Below are positions 13,718-26,100 of a stretch of DNA of 64,000 nt, piece after piece. Each line of letters opens with the position of its first letter. The first letter of the stretch is position 1. The notes under the pieces were generated by a model, which was not told where the DNA came from, ran no database searches, and saw only the letters and a list, made by a program, of their open reading frames with translations. The DNA is taken from positions 59,039,938 through 59,103,937 of the forward strand of contig OY288257.1 in assembly GCA_958450325.1 (NCBI GenBank). The letters are read 5' to 3'. The DNA is from Agrostemma githago (Eukaryota; Streptophyta; Magnoliopsida; Caryophyllales; Caryophyllaceae). The position numbers and the translations under genes were made by a program.

Positions 13718-13910
13718 TGTGATGGAAATCATTCATACTAATTAACTCTTTTGTTGTAGTAAGAATGTTTTGTGTGTAAGAATAAGTAGTCTACTTTTAT
13801 GAGTAGCAAACTTGTAATACTCAATACTATATCCGATCACTATTTGAAGTCAAACTTGTAATAATTTGACGTCTCATGGGCAAAGGGACATACGAGTAGG
13901 AAGGAAGTAG

Positions 13911-15140
13911 CTAGGGTGCGGCGATGAGTGGTGTAGGGAGACTTGGAAGGCTAACGGGATAAGCTACCAGTTCACCATATTCTATATCCTTGCGATGTTT
14001 AGCAATGGGTGACACCCATTTCAATGTTCTGTTGCCAAAGTCCCATAATAGAATACCCTTCTCGAAGACCGTGTAAATTACATCCGAATTGGTCGGATTG
14101 AAACCCAGAACACACCCAGTGATTTCAAGCTTCTTGAAATCCCTCCTCTTCAACAGAGGATCAACGCAGACTAAATCTCGTTTCGCAAAGCTGTGCAATA
14201 AGCACCATTTGCTTCTTTTCAGCATCCAAACCCATATTCTAGAGGCCTTGAACGATATAACCGAAAAAAGCACATTTCCATTGCACACACCCACACCTTT
14301 GCATTGGGATTCAAAACTAAAGATTGGAGGCCATGGAATAAGACGGCACTCCATCACATCCATGTCCGCTGCTGGATACGGATCAACGAAGAGAGCAGCT
14401 TCAGGGGCGCCAAAAAAATGCTTGCCTTGAATGGCCAATCCAATGAAAAGAGGACCAAGTGGCGGAGAGGGTTCAGGCAGTGAGACGGTTTTTTCACACC
14501 ACTCGTTAGCATTTGTTGACAAAAGAAAGTTGACTGGAAACTTACTATGAAGAGGGTGCATTGTGTTGATGACAGCAACACTATACTTGCATATCGAGTT
14601 ACTGTTTCCATAATCGGGAGGGTGACAGACGAATCCAAATTCACAAGAGCGGGCATAGTAAAATGGAGGTGAAGGGAGTTGAATACGCTGCTTCGTCTGT
14701 ATGTTTCTGATATAAAACTCGTGACATCTGCCCAGCTTGTTATTTCTATGGTAAAGCACCAAGTCATGGCTAGCCCCGACTACCTCACTGGTACCATCAT
14801 CCTGGTCGTCCGAGATGTAAGATAGAGTGCGATTCTCAGGGCTAAAAAGTAAATCTCTCTTGTACAATATAGATTCTTTGGACGCCCGGAGTTTGGGTTT
14901 CACGCGACAGAGGAAATGATGGCGTGGTATTACATTCCTTCTGTCGAATTCATGTACGAATTCAGGTTGTGAAATAAGAGCACGCCATCGTTTGCAGACA
15001 ATTTTAGATTGAATGACGGACTTGCTGCAACGCCGTCTATATAAGATTTCCATCAGAAGTTCATCTGGTATACAGTGAATGCTCGTCAATACTTTCCGTC
15101 GCTTTGAACTTTGAGTGCAATTATTCAAATCTTTGGCCAT
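13911..15140 (-). CDS. F-box family protein, single exon
   Basis: Uninterrupted 409-aa frame on the minus strand from an ATG at 15140 (MAKDLNNC...) to a stop at 13911. Residues ~21-67 form an F-box: IPDELLMEILYRRRCSKSV followed by CKRWRALISQPEFVHEF. The rest resembles the C-terminal beta-rich region of plant F-box-associated proteins (LLFSPENRTL, WPPIFSFESQCKGVGVCNGNVLF), but I see no clear Kelch or LRR repeats. F-box proteins are the substrate-recognition subunits of SCF ubiquitin ligases; the target is unknown. The frame stays open eight more codons upstream without an ATG, so 15140 is the start. It converges with GST1, the two stop codons being ~190 bp apart. Confidence 0.85.
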   Translation of the reverse strand: MAKDLNNCTQSSKRRKVLTSIHCIPDELLMEILYRRRCSKSVIQSKIVCKRWRALISQPEFVHEFDRRNVIPRHHFLCRVKPKLRASKESILYKRDLLFSPENRTLSYISDDQDDGTSEVVGASHDLVLYHRNNKLGRCHEFYIRNIQTKQRIQLPSPPFYYARSCEFGFVCHPPDYGNSNSICKYSVAVINTMHPLHSKFPVNFLLSTNANEWCEKTVSLPEPSPPLGPLFIGLAIQGKHFFGAPEAALFVDPYPAADMDVMECRLIPWPPIFSFESQCKGVGVCNGNVLFSVISFKASRIWVWMLKRSKWCLLHSFAKRDLVCVDPLLKRRDFKKLEITGCVLGFNPTNSDVIYTVFEKGILLWDFGNRTLKWVSPIAKHRKDIEYGELVAYPVSLPSLPTPLIAAP

Positions 15141-15164
15141 CTTCCCAACTGCTGTCTGCTGCAA

Positions 15165-16815
15165 GACAATATTGACCTATATTAATTAGAAGTCTACTAC
15201 TCCGTAACTAATAAAGTCGGCAAAATTTTAGCACAAATTAAAAGCATAAATGTTATTATTGGAGAGAGGATGGGAGCATGAGCATTATATTGTCAAGATG
15301 TTCAAGAGGCCAAGAGTTTTTTAGAGGTCCGATCCTTTCCTAGAACCAATTAGATAGGCATTGTAGCTACCTAGCTACTAGTGAAAAAAGATCGAGTTGA
15401 ATAATGTCTATCATTAGCACATCAATGCGTGCCTGCGACTGCGACTGCGACTGTGACTGCTAGAATGAAAAAACATATACGATCAAGAATCTCATATATT
15501 TCAGGAGCTAGATAGATCGATTGCGATTGCGATTGCGAGCCTTTTCGACTCAGACAGAGCTCGATCAGTTGAACTCAATGGGGCTGAACAATAGATTTAT
15601 ATAGGATAAAACCGAAACAAAGTAAGTTGAAATCAGGCGGGAAAGAATAGAGCCTTAGCTTGGCTTAGACTTTTATTTGCTCGTAAATAATTAATACGGA
15701 GTACTTCATGCTCATATCCTAATCCTACTCCGTATATATTATTGTTCATATCTTTAGTTACACGTTGAAGTATCAACCGAAGAATGGGTGAACGCTAATT
15801 AATTCAATAAATATACACCGTATGATTGTTTGGGGGCGGATTTGAGATATGTTATAGCTGTATTGTATGTCCACCAGAAATTCAAAGTGGTAGGGAGGAT
15901 CACAAAATTACACAAACCCTTCATTCTCAAGTTATTAACAAGATTCACGAATTAACAACTTAGCTAGATCAGATCAGCATAAAATATACTCGTATATATG
16001 TACTCCATATATACAGTATCAATTATTACGAGTAGAATGAAATAACAAGGAAAAAAACACTTGGGAAAGCTTAATGAATAATACTCACTCGTATGTAGGA
16101 AGAACGAGATAACAAGAGCTATACATACAGTACATACCTTTGTCGTAGCTAAGTTGAATTCGTATACATACCTTTCCTCAGTGAGGAGTTAGTTGTTCTA
16201 TTTCATAGGGAACGCCAAGTACGTGGTACAAGTTTTATGAGCCCTAACTTTGGGAAACAAAGTTACGTTACATACGGATTTTATACATATTTTTCTATAT
16301 GTATATATAAAAATAGAGTTTTTTTTTCCAAAGTCTTTAGAAAGTTCACCCAGTCATAAATTAATTTAGGAAATAAAGTATACACATAATAATTTTGATA
16401 TTAAAGACTAAGTGGAGAATCTTTTACTTATTACTCCTTCACAAAATCTTGGAAGAGACGGTCTCTCAATAACTTATTGAGAGACCAGTCTTCTGTACCA
16501 CTCTATGTTCTATTCGTACCCTTAAATGATAACTGTGTTTTGTACCTATTTTTATAAGAAACGTACCCTCTTTAGATTTGTATACTCTTTTAGACTAATC
16601 GTATCTACTTCTATTAGGTTTGGTACCACTGTTACTCCATTTGTACTCAGTAAAATTAATGAGAGACCTCTCAGGAGACCTACTCATACTCCATACTTTT
16701 TCCTCACGGAGGTTTATTCAATACTAACGAATTTTCTCAAAGTTTTCCAACTTTACCCTCATAACCCCATCACCAATCCAACAAACTTCACCAAATTAAA
16801 TTTTTTCTTTTGGGG
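15165..16815. other. Intergenic, AT-rich, with small repeats
   Basis: No gene supported. Visible items: an imperfect hexamer run of TGCGAC units at about 15430-15462, with a similar short run near 15521-15535; several ACTCCGTAT words; and a partial inverted pair around GAGACGGTCTCTCAATAA (about 16456-16490) and GAGAGACCTCTCAGGAGACC (about 16660-16680), resembling the ends of a common plant MITE. The 104-codon frame at 16526-16840 looks non-coding. Confidence 0.4.
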
Positions 16816-17553
16816 TAGCTTACACAAGTATGAACTATGAAGCATCAACTCTTAACTGACTAGGAGTTGCAGTGTATACATGAAGAAACACTATATATTA
16901 TTGTTATAACGGAAGAGAAAGACAAACAAATAAGAACGTAAAATCGAGAGACAGACAGATTTACGTGGTTCACTAACAATCTGTTAGCTACCTCCACGGC
17001 CAGAAGGACGGGATAGTTTTATTAATTTTGAGAAGAGGTTACATATTTCAAACTGATATCATAATTTCTAGGGTAGAGGTATGAGAGTTTATATACTACT
17101 CTCAACCTAAACAGAAACCCTAAACAGATTAGGAAACCCTATACAATAAGGAAACCTAGGTCAGATACTCAGATATTGATTAGGAAACCTAGGTCAGATA
17201 CTCAGATATTGATTAGGAAACTCTAATCAACCAGATATTAATTAGGAAACTTTCCTAATTAAACAGATTCAGGTTAGAAACCAATTCGAGATCCGAAAAG
17301 ACAATTGCTAGGCACTTATTTCCTAACAATTATGATGATAAGATAGACATCAATACCAGTATAGTTGACAGATCATGAATTAAGGAGGACTGTGACTAAG
17401 TATAGGACTTGATTTGCTTGAAGTCATCGTTGTCGGCTTATTATCAGTCATAGTGTATATGGCCGAGTCTTCTAGGAATATACTGCGTGCGCTGCATATT
17501 ATTTTGCTCGTCTTATATTCATTCCAGTCAGATGAACAAAGAATGTTGTTATG
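16816..17553 (+). repeat. Repeat block, inverted paralogue of 45310-45607
   Basis: Starting at TAGCTTACACAAGTAT and running past GACTAAGTATAGGACTTG and GCTGAGTCTTCTAG-like words to CATTCC, this stretch matches the reverse complement of 45310-45607 at many points, apart from the solo LTR inserted here at 16902-17328. It ends in TTATG, the target duplication of the copia element that follows. Its nature (host duplication or old transposon) is not known. Confidence 0.7.
16902..17328. mobile_element. Solo LTR (427 bp) with 5-bp target duplication
   Basis: The stretch begins TGTTATAACGG and ends ATTTCCTAACA (TG...CA) and is flanked by ATTAT on both sides (16897-16901 and 17329-17333). The paralogous block at 45.3-45.6 kb lacks it and keeps a continuous site, which acts as an empty-site control. 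Inside is a ~33-bp direct repeat (AGGAAACCTAGGTCAGATAC...) present twice at about 17149-17215. No primer-binding site or coding sequence is present, so a solo LTR or a small LTR-like element fits. Confidence 0.75.
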
Positions 17554-17673
17554 TATTAGAGATAGAGTACTGCTGCTATCTATTGTACTTGCCAGTCAGC
17601 CAATCAGGAGCATTCACACGGATTGCTGACGTGGCTCGAGTTAGTTAGAATAATGAGTAGTTTGTTATACCTT

Positions 17674-17729
<56 letters not shown>

Positions 17730-17851
17730 ATAGAAGAAACACAATTCTTATGAGTTGTAATACACAAAAACAAATTCAATAAAATCTCTCTTATATTTAG
17801 ACTTGTGTTTTTCACCATTGATGAAGGCGTGCAAGCTCACGAGTTTCGATA
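17554..17851 (+). repeat. Copia 5' LTR (298 bp), TA...TA termini
   Basis: Begins TATTAGAGATAG and ends TTTCGATA directly against the primer-binding site. The ends are TAT...ATA rather than the usual TG...CA; the start is confirmed by the right LTR following the polypurine tract and the end by the inverted remnant at 45626. It contains an internal (TA)n tract at ~17680-17731. Confidence 0.88.
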
Positions 17852-17863
17852 TGGTATCAGAGC
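17852..17863 (+). promoter_or_regulatory. Primer-binding site complementary to initiator tRNA-Met
   Basis: TGGTATCAGAGC directly follows the left LTR and is the canonical plant copia primer-binding site for minus-strand DNA priming. Confidence 0.92.
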
Positions 17864-18149
17864 TACGGTAGCTACGATTCTCTCATCTTCTCTACTGTGA
17901 GCTGCATTTCTTAATCTCTGCTCAATTTTTGTTTGAGTTTCTGCAGTTAATCAGTGTTTGATTTCTGCGATTTTTCTGCGTTTTTGTTCGCAATTATCAG
18001 TGAATTCTGATTTATTTTCGATTCGATTGAATCCTCTGCTCAACTCTGTTCTTGTTCTTCGATTCGATTGAAATTTTCTGCAAATTACTTCGTGTTTCTC
18101 ACAAATTGTGCATAAATTCCGCTGCATCTTTCTTCGATTACATCTTAAA

Positions 18150-21100
18150 ATGCCTGATCCTGTGTATACATCGGTTTACAAAGATCCTCTTTACCTTTCT
18201 TCACATGATCAAGTCCTCTTACAAATTACTCTTCATATATTCCATGGCCAAAATTTCTTGCATTGGTCAAGACAAGTTAAAATTTCTCTTATCACTAAGA
18301 ACAAACTCGGTTTCGTTACTGGAAGTTATAAGAAACCGGCAGAAACACATGCTACATATCATGACTGGATTAGGACGGACTATACGGTTATGAACTGGAT
18401 TTTGCATTCGTTGAGTGATAAAATTGCCAGTAGCCTCACGTATGCATCATCTAGTAAGCATCTTTGGGATGAGTTAACCGAGCGTTTTAATCAATCAAAT
18501 GCACCTTTCCTTTACAAATTAAGAAAGGACATTATTCACACTACTCAAGGCGACTTGTCGGTGGCTGATTATTACTCCAAACTGAAAACGTTTTGGGAAG
18601 ACATGAGATCACTTGATCCATTGCCACAGTGTGACTGTGGAGCTCTTGATGGTTGTACATGTCAAGTTCTCAAGAAGATCGTCACTAGAGAGAATACTCA
18701 CAATTTGATTGATTTTCTCATGGGGCTCAACAAGAAATATGAGCATATCCGTGGTCATATTTTGGCCATGGATCCACTACCTACTGTCAACAAAGCCTTC
18801 GCTCAAGTATATCAGTTTGAGGTGCAACATCATATTACTGGTGAAGAAACTTTTGGTGATAATGATATTGCTGCACCTACTGTTAATCTTGTGGCTAATC
18901 AAAGTGGATATACTAATCCACCAAATGTTTGGCGAAAGGAGAATAAGAAAGCTAAGACTGACAAGGTTTCTTACTACTGCACTCATTGCAAAAAGATCAG
19001 GGCATTCCAATGAGTATTGCTGGCACTTAAAGAAGCTTAAAAGACAAGCTGCTGCTGCTTCTAATCCTCCTGCACGTCACTTTGCTGCAAATGTAGAGGA
19101 AGTTACTGAGTATCAGGCTGATACTCCTTGTGAGACTGCACCAGTTAAGCCTCCTGATCAGCCTATGGATTCCTCTTTTGTTCATGTTGTGGCAAAGGAA
19201 CTCTTCAAACTGCAGACGCAGAATTTTTCTCAACCTCAATATGACGCTGCAGGACCTGGTTTTTCAGGTACCATACTTGAAAATACTAATGATTTTCATG
19301 TTCCTCTTTATACATGGATACTTGACTCTGGAGCATCAGATCACATGTGCTTTGATAAGCGTCTTTTTAAGACTTGTCACCTGTTAAGTAAGCCTATTGC
19401 TGTTCATTTACCTGACGGACAAGTAAAAACTGTTATGCACACAGGAGAGGTTCCTCTCTCAGACTCTCTCATTCTCCAAAATGTCTTGTATTTGCCAGAT
19501 TTTAAGCATAATTTGCTGTCTTTGGGGCGTCTTCTATGTGATTCTACACTCATTGCTCATTTTGATTCTCTTTCCTGCACTATACATGATCCTTCCACTA
19601 AGGAGGTTCTCTGTTCTGGCAGCAAGAGAGGTGGCATCTATCAGTTCCTTCAAAGTTCTAGTACTATTTCTAGCAATAATTGTACTAGTCTTTCCCTTTT
19701 TGTTTCTGCTCAAAATAATGACATTGCATTGTTGCATTCTAGACTTGGACACACTTCATTGAGTACTCTCAAGCATGTAATTCCCATTCCAGTCAATAAT
19801 ACATCTTTGCACTGTGATACATGTGTACTAGCCAAGCACCATAAAAGCCCTTTTCCAATTAGCACTACTACGACAGACCAAGCTTTTGCTTTGGTCCATG
19901 TAGATCTTTGGGGTCCATATCGTGTCCCTTCTATTTCAGGTGCTTCTTATTTCTTGACTTTGGTAGACGATTATAGTAGAACCACTTGGACCATACTTCT
20001 TAAGTCTAAAGACCAGGTTCATGCCACTATGTCCTCTTTCCTAGCTTATGTCTCAACTCAATTTAAATCCAAAGTAAGAGTCATTAGGAGTGATAATGGG
20101 ACTGAGTTTGTTCAACATGAGTGCAACAGTTTGTTCTCTAAGCATGGCATTGTACACCAGAGGTCTATTCCTGGTAACCCAAAACAAAATGGGAGAGTTG
20201 AGTGGAAACACCGTCATTTACTTGAAGTTTCTCGGGCCTTAAGAATTCAAGGTTTTTTGCCAAAATTTTTTTGGGGGGAACTTATACTTGCTGCAACACA
20301 TCTTATTAATCTAATGCCTTCTAAGGTTTTAGATTGGGATACTCCTCATGAACGTCTTTTTGGGACAAAGCCTGATTATTCTCATCTCAGAGTAATTGGA
20401 TGTCTTTGTTATGCTGCTAAAAAGGATGGTGATAAGTTTGAAAATAGGGCAGTTAGGTGTATCTTTATTGGATATCCAATGGGTCAAAAGGGGTACAAGG
20501 TGTACGACCTTGATAACCACAAAATAATTCTCAGTAGAGATGTGGTTTTCCAGGAAACTTTGTTTCCTTATCACCCTACCTACAAAACTCAACCTAGCCT
20601 TATTTCCACTCCTAGTCCTGCTACTATGCCAGCTTTAATAGATGTGACCACAATACCTATGGAAGATGAACACTCCACACCTATTATTTCCTTGACAAAT
20701 GAGGATTCTTTCCCAGAGGCAACTATCTCCCAATCAGATCTAGAAGTCATTCCTGAAGCTACTGAACCTATACAAAGAAAGTCTACCAGAGTTCGACATG
20801 TATCTTCCAAACTTCAGGGGTTCATTTACAAGGATTTGCCTTCCTCCAACTCCAACATTAATGCTGTTTTCTCTCCTTCTTATGCATTTTTAGCCACATC
20901 TCTTCACCTCTCTGGATATTCTCCTGATTATCGACATTCTTGTTGTCATGCTCTTCAAGTATATGAGCCGTCATGTTATTCCCAAGCTGCTACAGATCCT
21001 CTGTGGGTCGAAGCCATGAATAATGAACTGTCTGCTCTTGCTAAAAATTCTACTTGGGAATTAACCAAACTTCCCCTAGGGAAGAAGGCCATAGGAGCCA

Positions 21101-22502
21101 AATGGGTCTTCAAGGTCAAATTTCTTCCTAATGGAATAGTTGACAGGTATAAGGCTAGGCTAGTGGCTAAGGGTTTTAGCCAAATTGAAGGAGAAGATTA
21201 CACACACACACCTTCAGTCCTGTGGCTAAGCTGACCACTGTAAGAACCTTGATAGCTATTGCTGCTGTTAAAGGATGGGTTTTGCATCAACTTGATATTA
21301 ATAATGCTTTCCTTCACGGTTTTTTAGACGAGGAGGTTTATATGAAAAAACCTGAGGGTTATTCTGTTGGTGCTAAGGACGATGTATGTTTGTTGAAAAG
21401 GTCCTTATATGGGCTTAAACAAGCTTCTCGTCAATGGAACTACGAGCTGTCCAAGTTTCTTTCTAAGCATGGCTATGCTCAGGCTGATTACTCTTTGTAT
21501 ACCAAGGGCCAGATTAGTTCCAACTTTGTCATGATATTGGTTTATGTGGATGATTTGATCATCACTGGCGAGGATGAGACTGAAATAGCAGCCATCAAGA
21601 TGTCTTTGGATCAAGCTTTCACAATCAAGGATCTTGGTCCTCTACGCTATTTCTTGGGCATGGAGGTTGCTCGATCTAAAGATGGAATTTTGCTTAATCA
21701 ACGCAAATATATCACTGATATTTTGAGGGATGCTCATATGGAAGATTGTACTCCTGTCGACTTTCCTTTGCCTACTGGTTTGAAGCTTTCTACTGATCAG
21801 GGTGATCTTATTGACAGCCCAGAGGTTTACAGACGTCTTGTGGGTCGTTTGTTATATCTCAATCTAACGCGTCCTGATATTTCTTACGGGGTTCAACATC
21901 TCAGTCAATTTATGTCCGCTCCTCGCCTTCCTCACCTTCAAGCAGCCTTATACTTGATTCGGTATCTTAAAGGTTCTATGAATATGGGTTTATTCTACCC
22001 TGCTGCTTCTTCCCTCACACTTTCTAGTTACTGTGATGCTGACCATGCTACACGTATGTTTTCTTCAAGGTCAGTTTCTGGGTACTGTGTTTTCTTGGGA
22101 CATTCTTTAATTTCTTAGAAAACCAAGAAACAACCTACCGTGAGTAAGTCGAGTACTGAGGCTGAATATCGTTGTATGAGTCAAACATCAAGTGAAATTG
22201 TTTGGTTAAACGAGCTGCTTAAAGAAATGCAAATTCAAGTTCCTCTGCCCATCACTCTATATTGTGATAATAAGGCGGCACAACATATTGCTAAAAATCC
22301 GATTTTTCATGAACGGACTAAGCATATTAAGGTTGATTGTCATTACATTCGAGAGCAAATTCAAGATGGGTTAATTGCTACTTCTCATGTTCCTTCTTCT
22401 CAACAAGTTGCTGATGTCCTGACCAAAGCCTTGGGTCATCAACAGCACAGTGCTCTTATTCTCAAGTTCGGACTTGTTGAGATTCCACCGCGTCCTCCTT
22501 GA
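18150..22502 (+). pseudogene. Copia gag-pol polyprotein, three lesions
   Basis: Domains in order: gag with UBN2-like region and a CX2CX4HX4C zinc knuckle (CTHCKK...GHSNEYC); aspartic protease with WILDSGASDHM near 19318; integrase with zinc-binding LLHSRLGHTSL...HCDTCVLAKHH and catalytic-core HVDLWGPY and RSDNGTEF; reverse transcriptase with WVFKVKFLPNG, QLDINNAFLHG and catalytic YVDD; RNase H with SSTEAEYR and LYCDNKAA. Lesions: a one-base gain in an A run inside the zinc knuckle (~18990-18996), a frameshift in an AC run (~21200-21212) just before the reverse transcriptase palm, and a stop at 22116-22118 where the family has tryptophan (SLIS-stop-KTKKQ). The three open stretches otherwise join into a full-length copia polyprotein. 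Confidence 0.92.
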
Positions 22503-22510
22503 GGAGGGGG
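22501..22510 (+). promoter_or_regulatory. Polypurine tract
   Basis: GAGGAGGGGG directly precedes the start of the right LTR and overlaps the last codon of pol; it is the plus-strand priming site. Confidence 0.85.
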
Positions 22511-22630
22511 TATTAGAGATAGAGTACTGCTGCTATCTATTGTACTTGCCAGTCAGCCAATCAGGAGCATTCACACGGATTGCTGACGTGGCTTGAGTTA
22601 GTTAGAATGATGAGTAGTTTGTTATACCTT

Positions 22631-22674
<44 letters not shown>
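22511..22674 (+). repeat. Copia 3' LTR, 5' part only, ending in (TA)n
   Basis: Matches the left LTR from TATTAGAG to CCTTTGT and then enters a (TA)n tract (about 22637-22674). The expected continuation (AGAAGAAACACAATTC...) is absent; instead a different element begins at 22681. Confidence 0.88.
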
Positions 22675-22676
<2 letters not shown>

Positions 22677-23148
22677 TAGAGGGGGGCTCTAATGAGTCCC
22701 TATATACTTGTTGAGCCCCTAAGTCCTCATCCCATCCGTTGGATGGGAGATGGATCAAGGGACGAGATAAATCGCTGTTTTAATACAAAAAACAAAAAAA
22801 AATATGAAGATACTGCATCCTACAAAATAGGAAGGTGAATATTCAGTAACGTAACATTCTCCATCATTCAATCATTCATTCCCTCTTTCATTCTGAATAT
22901 ACGTTTCATCCTTCTCTCGCCCATTCTTCTTCGTAGTTCTCTCGCCCATTCTTCTTCATCGTTCTCTCGCCCATTCAATCATCATTCATCAAAATCACAT
23001 TCAGGCTTCATCATCTTAATCACGTCGCTGCCATTTATTTCAATACCACGCAATCAATAACGCATTCAGTCAATCCGCTTCTACAATCAATAACCATTTA
23101 TTTTCATCGCGCTGCTTGTGATTCAATCCAGCTTCTACTTCTCATTCA

Positions 23149-26100
23149 ATGGCTGATTTGCAAATCGTGGAAAAAACAAACTGTGAGTATATATTGTAGT
23201 TTATAGTTGAAAGGATATGGATTCATTAAGATGATACTAAATTTTTAGTTTCTACTTTTGTACGTTGAACTATAGTAATGCTGCATTATTTTAGTTCAGA
23301 TACTTTGTTACTTTAGTGTATAATGTCTGTTACTGTAGTGACAAACTTCCATTACTTTAGATTGAAACGTCTATAACCGTAACGCATTAGTGTTGTAAAA
23401 AAAGATATTGTTTCCTATAATAGTGGGAGTCATTAATTAAGATGATACTAAACCACCATGCTAAATCATAAAGATATTGGGTTATTTTAGTTCACATAAT
23501 GTGTTACTTTAGTGTAGAATGTCTGTTATTTTAATGCCAAAGCTTCATTACTTTATGGTCTGTTACTTTAATTCATAAATTTGTTACTTTAGTTCTCAGC
23601 ATCAGTTATTGTAGCGCATTAAAGAGCTATTGGAATATATGTAACCGCCGTATTAAACTAATGATTACCTACAAAATAGGAAACAAATAAAGAGATTAAC
23701 TGCCCATTCAAAGAAATATACTGCTTCAAAATAACCTAGAAATCAAAGTACACGATTGCAGTCAACGAATCATAATAGACGTTAGGCCATTAATCTTCAA
23801 CCTTCTACCGCTGCAACATCTCCTTCTATGGCTGATATTCAACCTGTCAAAGAAACAAACTGTAAGTTTTTTGTTAGTGATTTATACTGTAGACGGAAGC
23901 AATTAAAATGCTCCTTATTATTAGATTTTAAGCTCATTGTATGTAAACTGCATGTCATCACATACTTTTTAAATACGTGGATGAAATATGCGTGGAGTTA
24001 TTTTGGTGCACAATATTCGTTACTTTAATGAACACTAGATGTTACTGTGAAGCCATACATCTGTTACTGTATGTCTATCTTATACGCATCTTCTGTTAAT
24101 TTAATTACCTCACTGCACTGTTTTGTTTTTCAGTTGATGCAGAAGCACACGAATGGTGCAGGGATGTAGGTGAGACTTTCACGCCATACCTAGGGCAGAT
24201 ATTCAAAGACCAGGAAGAAGCGGTAAACTTTTATAAAATCTACGCATTGGCCTGCGGGTTCGATGTGAGGAGGTACACAACAAAAAGATGGCGGGGTGGT
24301 GAGATTAAATCAAAGCTGCTAGTATGCAACAGGCAGGGTTTTTACAAAAAAAAAAGTCAACGGAGATGGGGCATCCAAGGAGGGCACATCGAAGGGGGAA
24401 GCAGCTGAGGGGAAGACAGAGGGAGTCGCTGTGGAGGAACCAAAAAGGAAAACAAAGGTCCGTCGTGTTGGCTGTATGGCAAGAATTAAGTTGTTCAGCG
24501 AAGGCGGGCCTCTTAGAATTATTAAGTTTCACGGCGGGCACAACCACGAGGTAATTTCACCAAAAGACAGAGAGTTCCATAAGTTATCGAGAAACCTCAC
24601 GAAGTACCACAAGCAAATGATACTGAATAATTCACGGGTATGTGTTGAGTAACTTCTTGCAGGTTCAATCATTTAAATTGAGATCACTGCGTGTTTAGTT
24701 CACATTCACATTCTGTATTAATATTTCGTTACTCTAATGCAGATTCTGTGTTACTGTGGTTTATGTAGTCCATTACTTTAATGAAAAGCCGTCTGTTAAT
24801 TACCAATTTCTGGTTACTCAATCAACATGTTACATTAATGACGTCTAACTATTACTTCAACATTTGTCATACGTTACTTTAATCAACGAATTGTTGCAGC
24901 TGAAGATCGGTGCAACGCAGACTTACAAGATATGTAAGGAGCAGGTTGAAGGGTTCGCAAACGTAGGTGCGAGCCTGGTTGACTTTAAAAACTTTGGAAG
25001 AGATATAAAGTGCTTCATCCATGAGAGGGACGGTCAGTTATTCATCGATCGTTTCAGGAGTATGGCGGACAATCACAAGGGATTTTTCTTTGATTACGAC
25101 CTGGATGAGGATGGTAGTTTGAGCAGGGTCTTTTGGGCTGACGGTGTTGCCAGGAGGAACTACAGGTTATTTGGTGACGCAGTTTCGTTCGACCCAACAT
25201 ACGGGACGAATAAATATAAGATGATATTCACCCCATTCACCGATGTCGATCACCACAAACGATCGGTGACTTTCGGTGGCGCTTTCATCGCGCACGAGGA
25301 TGAGAAATCGTTCAACTGGGTGTTCGAACGGTTCCTGACGGCTATGGACGGCAAGGAGCCTGAGTACATCATCACCGATCAGGACCCCGGTATCATTGCA
25401 TCGTTTGAGAAGATGTTTAAATCGGCGTGGCAACGATTTTGTATGTGGCATATTATGAATAAGGTACCCACTAAATACGGCGCCTCGCGGGCCGACTACC
25501 AGGAATTCCTAAAGAAATTGAATGCAATAGTGTGGGATGACGAGATCGATGAAGCGGAGTTCGACGAGCAGTGGATGGAAATAATGGAGGAGCACGACGT
25601 GGCGGATGTTCAGTGGTTCGAAACTGCGTTTTCGATTAGGAAGCAGTGGGTCATGGCGCACTGCAGGGGTTTGAAGATGGGAGGCTTAATGCGAACAACA
25701 CAGAGATCGGAGAGCGAAAACAGTTTCTTCAAGCGGTTTGAGAACCAGCATGGAACGTTGGTTGAATTCTGGATGCGGTTCGAGAGCGCCATGGATCAGC
25801 AGAGGTATAACCAGAAAAAGCTTGACAACGAGAATGTACAATCTCTGCCGAAGACAATGACCCACCTCCTGATAGAACAACACGCTGCAAGGGTATACAC
25901 CCACGTGGTGTTTGATGAATTTCAAGAGGAGGTAAAGTGTTCAGTGGGGACGTGCAGTGTGAGAGGTTTTGCTGAAAGGGATGGTGCTGAAGTAACTACG
26001 GTGAGGGACGCCACAAGGGGTAAAGAATTTCTAGTCCACTACAAACAAGGTACGCAGTTGCCTGCTTGCTGTCTTATTTTATACGGGATTTATGAGTTAA

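Larger units (their letters stand above)
17554..22674 (+). mobile_element. Ty1/copia LTR retrotransposon, right LTR truncated at (TA)n
   Basis: Left LTR 17554-17851, primer-binding site 17852-17863, gag-pol 18150-22502, polypurine tract 22501-22510, right LTR from 22511. The first ~120 bp of the two LTRs differ at only about 2-3 positions, so the insertion is fairly recent. The right LTR stops in its (TA)n tract; its missing 3' part is found inverted at 45626-45703, followed by the same 5-bp duplication (TTATG) that precedes the left LTR (17549-17553). Gag-pol carries two frameshifts and a nonsense codon, so this copy is not autonomous. Confidence 0.92.

Noticed and set aside
14089..14430. 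Plus-strand 113-codon frame
   Set aside because: Shadow of the F-box gene on the opposite strand.
18709..19015. Upstream extension of the 841-codon pol frame that starts at 18709
   Set aside because: The first ~100 codons overlap gag in another frame; the true pol frame is entered only after the one-base shift near 18990.
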